Below are positions 5,712 to 7,426 of a stretch of DNA of 7,426 nucleotides, piece by piece. The notes below the pieces were generated by a model, which saw only the letters and a list, made by a program, of their open reading frames with translations, was not told the origin of the DNA and did not search any database. Position 1 is the stretch's first letter. Each line of letters opens with the position of its first letter. A program made the position numbers and the translations under genes. Origin of the DNA: Myxococcota bacterium (GTDB taxonomy: Bacteria; Myxococcota_A; UBA9160; PR03); NCBI GenBank assembly GCA_025453505.1, contig JALOQG010000236.1:1-7426 (forward strand), given 5' to 3'.

Positions 5712-6920
5712 CTACCAGAGCTTCTCGGCTCCGACGATGCTCAGGAGGTCGTTGCAGCCGTCCTCGATCATCGAGGCGCGCGCGTCGCGCAGCAGCTTCT
5801 CGACCGGATACTCGCGGGAGAGACCGTTGCCGCCGAAGATCTGCACGGCCGTGCTCGCGACGTCGAAGGCGGTCTGCGTGCAGAACACCTTCGAGGCGAT
5901 CGAATACTGGACCAGCGGCGGGTGCGTGCCGTTGTAGAGCGCGACGCGGCGCGCGAGCGCGCGAGCGGCCTCGACCTGCATGAACGCCTTGAACAGGCGC
6001 GACTTCACGCTCTGGTGCCGGAAGATCGGCATGCCGCCCTGGATCCGCTCGTGCGCGTAGTGCAGCGCGTGCTCGAGAGCGGCGCGCGCCGTACCGACGA
6101 AGATCGTGCCCATCGCGGCGTTGGCCATCGCCAGCACCTGCTCGACGACGAAGCCGTAGGCCTCCTTGCCCACGACCATCCACTCCTCGGGAATGCGCAC
6201 GTCGTCGAAGAAGATCTCGCCCTGGTTGAGCGCTCGCTGGCCCAGCTTGTCGAGAGGCTTGCCGCGCGAGACGCCGTCGAGTTCGAGCGGCACGAGCGCG
6301 ACGCCGCCGCCGTCGAAGCCGTGGCTCGGATCGATCGTGCAGAACAGCGCGGCCACCGTTGCGATCGTGCCGTTCGATACCCACGCCGACTTCTGGCCGC
6401 GGATCACCCATTCGGCGCCTTCCTTGCGCGCGACGCAGTTGGCCCGGATCGCCGGATCCTTGAAGTGAGGCTGGTCGAACGCGAGCGTGTCGCTTCCGTG
6501 GTCCGGCTCGGTCACGGCCCAGCAACCGATGTCGCGACTCGCGGGATGACAGAACCGCTCGATCAGCTCGGGCCTTCCCGAGAGTCTCGCAAAGAAGCGA
6601 TGGAATCCGGCGACGCCGAGACTGATCGCGAGGCCGGAATCGCCCCAACCGAGTTCCTCGTTGACGAGGAAGCGCAACCGCGCCGCCTGGAGCGGCGACG
6701 CGTCCGCATCGGGCGACTCGATCGCGTCGAAGCCGAGATCGTGGAAGCGTGCGAAGACGCTCCACAGCACCGAGTCGCGCGCCACCACGTCGGCCGGATC
6801 GGAAAGCCGATCGAGTTGCGCCGCCGCAGGGCGCATGACCTCGTCGGCGAACTTGTGCGCCTGGTCGCAGACCGCACGCTCCGAGTCGTTCAGCTCGAAC
6901 TCGATGTCGGCCAGCCCCAT
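5712..6920 (-). CDS. Acyl-CoA dehydrogenase family protein with Asp at the usual catalytic Glu position
   Basis: FAD-dependent acyl-CoA dehydrogenase of 402 residues; the family desaturates acyl-CoA at alpha-beta and passes electrons to electron-transfer flavoprotein. Seen: an N-terminal helical domain (1-125); the FAD/substrate motif WAVTEPDHGSDT (134-145); IRGQKSAWVSNG (173-184) in the beta-domain; the arginine-containing HYAHERIQGG (287-296); and QIFGGNGLSREYPVEKLLRD (360-379). Aligned by eye to medium-chain dehydrogenase (RDAK..QIYEGT), the catalytic glutamate falls on D387, preceded by E386 (SMIEDGCND, 383-391). The alternative helix-G position used by isovaleryl-CoA dehydrogenase appears to be A266. 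The ATG at 6920 has GGGAGG seven bases upstream; the in-frame extension to 6998 has no such support. It is the first gene of the cassette, 34 bases before the nitroreductase and 103 bases after the preceding gene. The substrate cannot be inferred. Confidence 0.92.
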   Translation of the reverse strand: MGLADIEFELNDSERAVCDQAHKFADEVMRPAAAQLDRLSDPADVVARDSVLWSVFARFHDLGFDAIESPDADASPLQAARLRFLVNEELGWGDSGLAISLGVAGFHRFFARLSGRPELIERFCHPASRDIGCWAVTEPDHGSDTLAFDQPHFKDPAIRANCVARKEGAEWVIRGQKSAWVSNGTIATVAALFCTIDPSHGFDGGGVALVPLELDGVSRGKPLDKLGQRALNQGEIFFDDVRIPEEWMVVGKEAYGFVVEQVLAMANAAMGTIFVGTARAALEHALHYAHERIQGGMPIFRHQSVKSRLFKAFMQVEAARALARRVALYNGTHPPLVQYSIASKVFCTQTAFDVASTAVQIFGGNGLSREYPVEKLLRDARASMIEDGCNDLLSIVGAEKLW

Positions 6921-6927
6921 CTTCGGA

Positions 6928-6933
6928 CCTCCC
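6928..6933 (-). promoter_or_regulatory. Ribosome binding site deciding the dehydrogenase start
   Basis: Minus-strand GGGAGG, seven bases before the ATG at 6920. It supports this start over the in-frame codon at 6998. Confidence 0.7.
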
Positions 6934-6969
6934 GTTGGTGCGACAGGATCGGGGAGCCCGGCACGAGGC

Positions 6970-6989
6970 CGTATGACCGAGCGCATACG
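6970..6989. promoter_or_regulatory. Inverted repeat, candidate operator for the cassette
   Basis: CGTATG (6970-6975) and CATACG (6984-6989) form a perfect 6+6 inverted repeat with 8 bases between, centred about 60 bases before the dehydrogenase start. It lies in the 103-base gap where a cassette promoter would be expected. The geometry is compatible with a dimeric repressor such as a TetR-family protein, but no regulator gene is in the window. Just upstream (6992-7007), TGCGC/GCGCA can fold as a 5-bp stem with a 6-base loop; without a T run it is weak as a terminator of the previous gene. No clear -35/-10 pair was seen. Confidence 0.3.
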
Positions 6990-7023
6990 CCTGCGCACCG
7001 GGGCGCAACGGCGTCGGAACCCG

Positions 7024-7426
7024 CTACGCGGGCAAGGCCGCGAGCGTCTTGCTCAGGGGAGGAACGCCCCTGACGACGCGCAGGGCGTCGTGTCGCACGT
7101 GATCGTGCCGCATCTGTTCGCGGACCATCGCCTCGGTGACGCTGCCGTTCTCGATGCACTCGCGCAGCAGACCGAAGAAGAAGTCTTCCTGGTTGCGATC
7201 GGGATGCAGCCGGTAGCGGCCCAGCAATGCATGGTCTCCGAAGATCTGGCGCCGCCAACGCATGAGCCAGCCGATCGGAGGAAAGCCGGGAAACGCGTCG
7301 GCCGGCGTGAAGTCGATCGGCAGACCCGCCTTCCACGGCTGCGTCCAGCGCTTGGTCGTGTGGAGCATCTTCGTCCGCCGGCTCAAGACGTCGAGATCGT
7401 TCCAATGGTTCTCGAAGAGCCCGATC
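7024..7426 (-). CDS. C-terminal part of an unidentified protein, possibly GT8-like glycosyltransferase (5' end outside window)
   Basis: The frame is open from the right edge to a TAG at 7024-7026, giving 134 codons with no start needed inside the window. It begins IGLFENHWNDLDVLS and continues KMLHTTKRWTQPWKAGLPID. The order of an aspartate-containing NHWNDLDVL motif followed by H-x-T-x3-x-QPWK recalls the C-terminal part of GT8-type glycosyltransferases (DQDxLN, then H-x-x-x-x-KPW), but the match is loose. The rest is aromatic- and arginine-rich (WLMRWRRQIFGDH), with FFFGLLRECIENG and a His/Arg-rich helix EQMRHDHVRHD. No membrane segment or signal is visible in this portion. A TTG at 7386 could be read as a start, but coding continues upstream of it without a stop, so the gene is probably truncated by the edge. 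It may or may not be co-transcribed with the cassette 103 bases downstream. Confidence 0.55.
   Translation of the reverse strand, partial: IGLFENHWNDLDVLSRRTKMLHTTKRWTQPWKAGLPIDFTPADAFPGFPPIGWLMRWRRQIFGDHALLGRYRLHPDRNQEDFFFGLLRECIENGSVTEAMVREQMRHDHVRHDALRVVRGVPPLSKTLAALPA

Noticed and set aside
5440..7008. 522-codon minus-strand frame overlapping the dehydrogenase and nitroreductase genes
   Set aside because: It is an alternative frame of the same strand with arginine-rich translation; it would replace two genes that have intact motifs and ribosome sites.
5145..7073. 642-codon open frame on the plus strand
   Set aside because: It is antisense to the dehydrogenase and nitroreductase genes, composed of low-complexity R/A/E/H-rich sequence, and has no domain signature.
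1..7426. CRISPR array, tRNA, mobile element or defence system
   Set aside because: No regularly spaced repeats, cloverleaf-like sequence, transposase, integrase, nuclease or toxin-antitoxin motif was seen on either strand.

Overview
The window is GC-rich (roughly two thirds or more G+C by eye), densely coded bacterial chromosomal DNA. Every supported gene is on the minus strand, so transcription runs from the right edge to the left edge. GC-rich third positions, small gaps and strong purine-rich ribosome sites fit a high-GC proteobacterium or a Myxococcota/'deltaproteobacterial'-type lineage, but no marker gene settles the taxonomy. I saw no tRNA, rRNA, CRISPR array, insertion sequence or phage gene.

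In transcription order: (1) the 3' part of a gene cut by the right edge (7024-7426), encoding a protein whose C-terminal signature loosely resembles GT8-type glycosyltransferases; (2) a 103-base gap with a 6+6 inverted repeat; (3) a tight four-gene cassette with gaps of 34, 22 and 43 bases: acyl-CoA dehydrogenase (5712-6920), nitroreductase-family flavoprotein (4889-5677), SCP2-type thiolase (3628-4866) and AMP-forming acyl-CoA ligase (2025-3584); (4) a 233-base intergenic region with an 8-bp hairpin and an FNR/CRP-like palindrome; (5) a heme-utilisation pair, hutW/chuW (radical SAM anaerobic heme-degradation enzyme, 463-1791) and hutX/chuX (heme carrier, 1-460, cut by the left edge). The last two are separated by 2 bases, and the hutW stop codon lies inside the hutX Shine-Dalgarno sequence.

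The four-gene cassette has the parts of an acid-degradation module: CoA activation, alpha-beta desaturation and thiolytic or retro-aldol-like C-C cleavage. No hydratase or hydroxyacyl-CoA dehydrogenase lies in the window, and the substrate cannot be read from sequence. The heme pair would take iron from heme without oxygen, with HutX handling heme or the product.

The most unusual points are: an apparently clean in-frame loss of the hinge-proximal A8 segment (including the ribose-binding TGD aspartate) in the acyl-CoA ligase; an aspartate where acyl-CoA dehydrogenases of the MCAD type carry the catalytic glutamate; and a TGA-N6-TCA palindrome upstream of the anaerobic heme operon. I did not find a convincing wholly new system; the window is mainly a metabolic accessory region with some odd enzymes.
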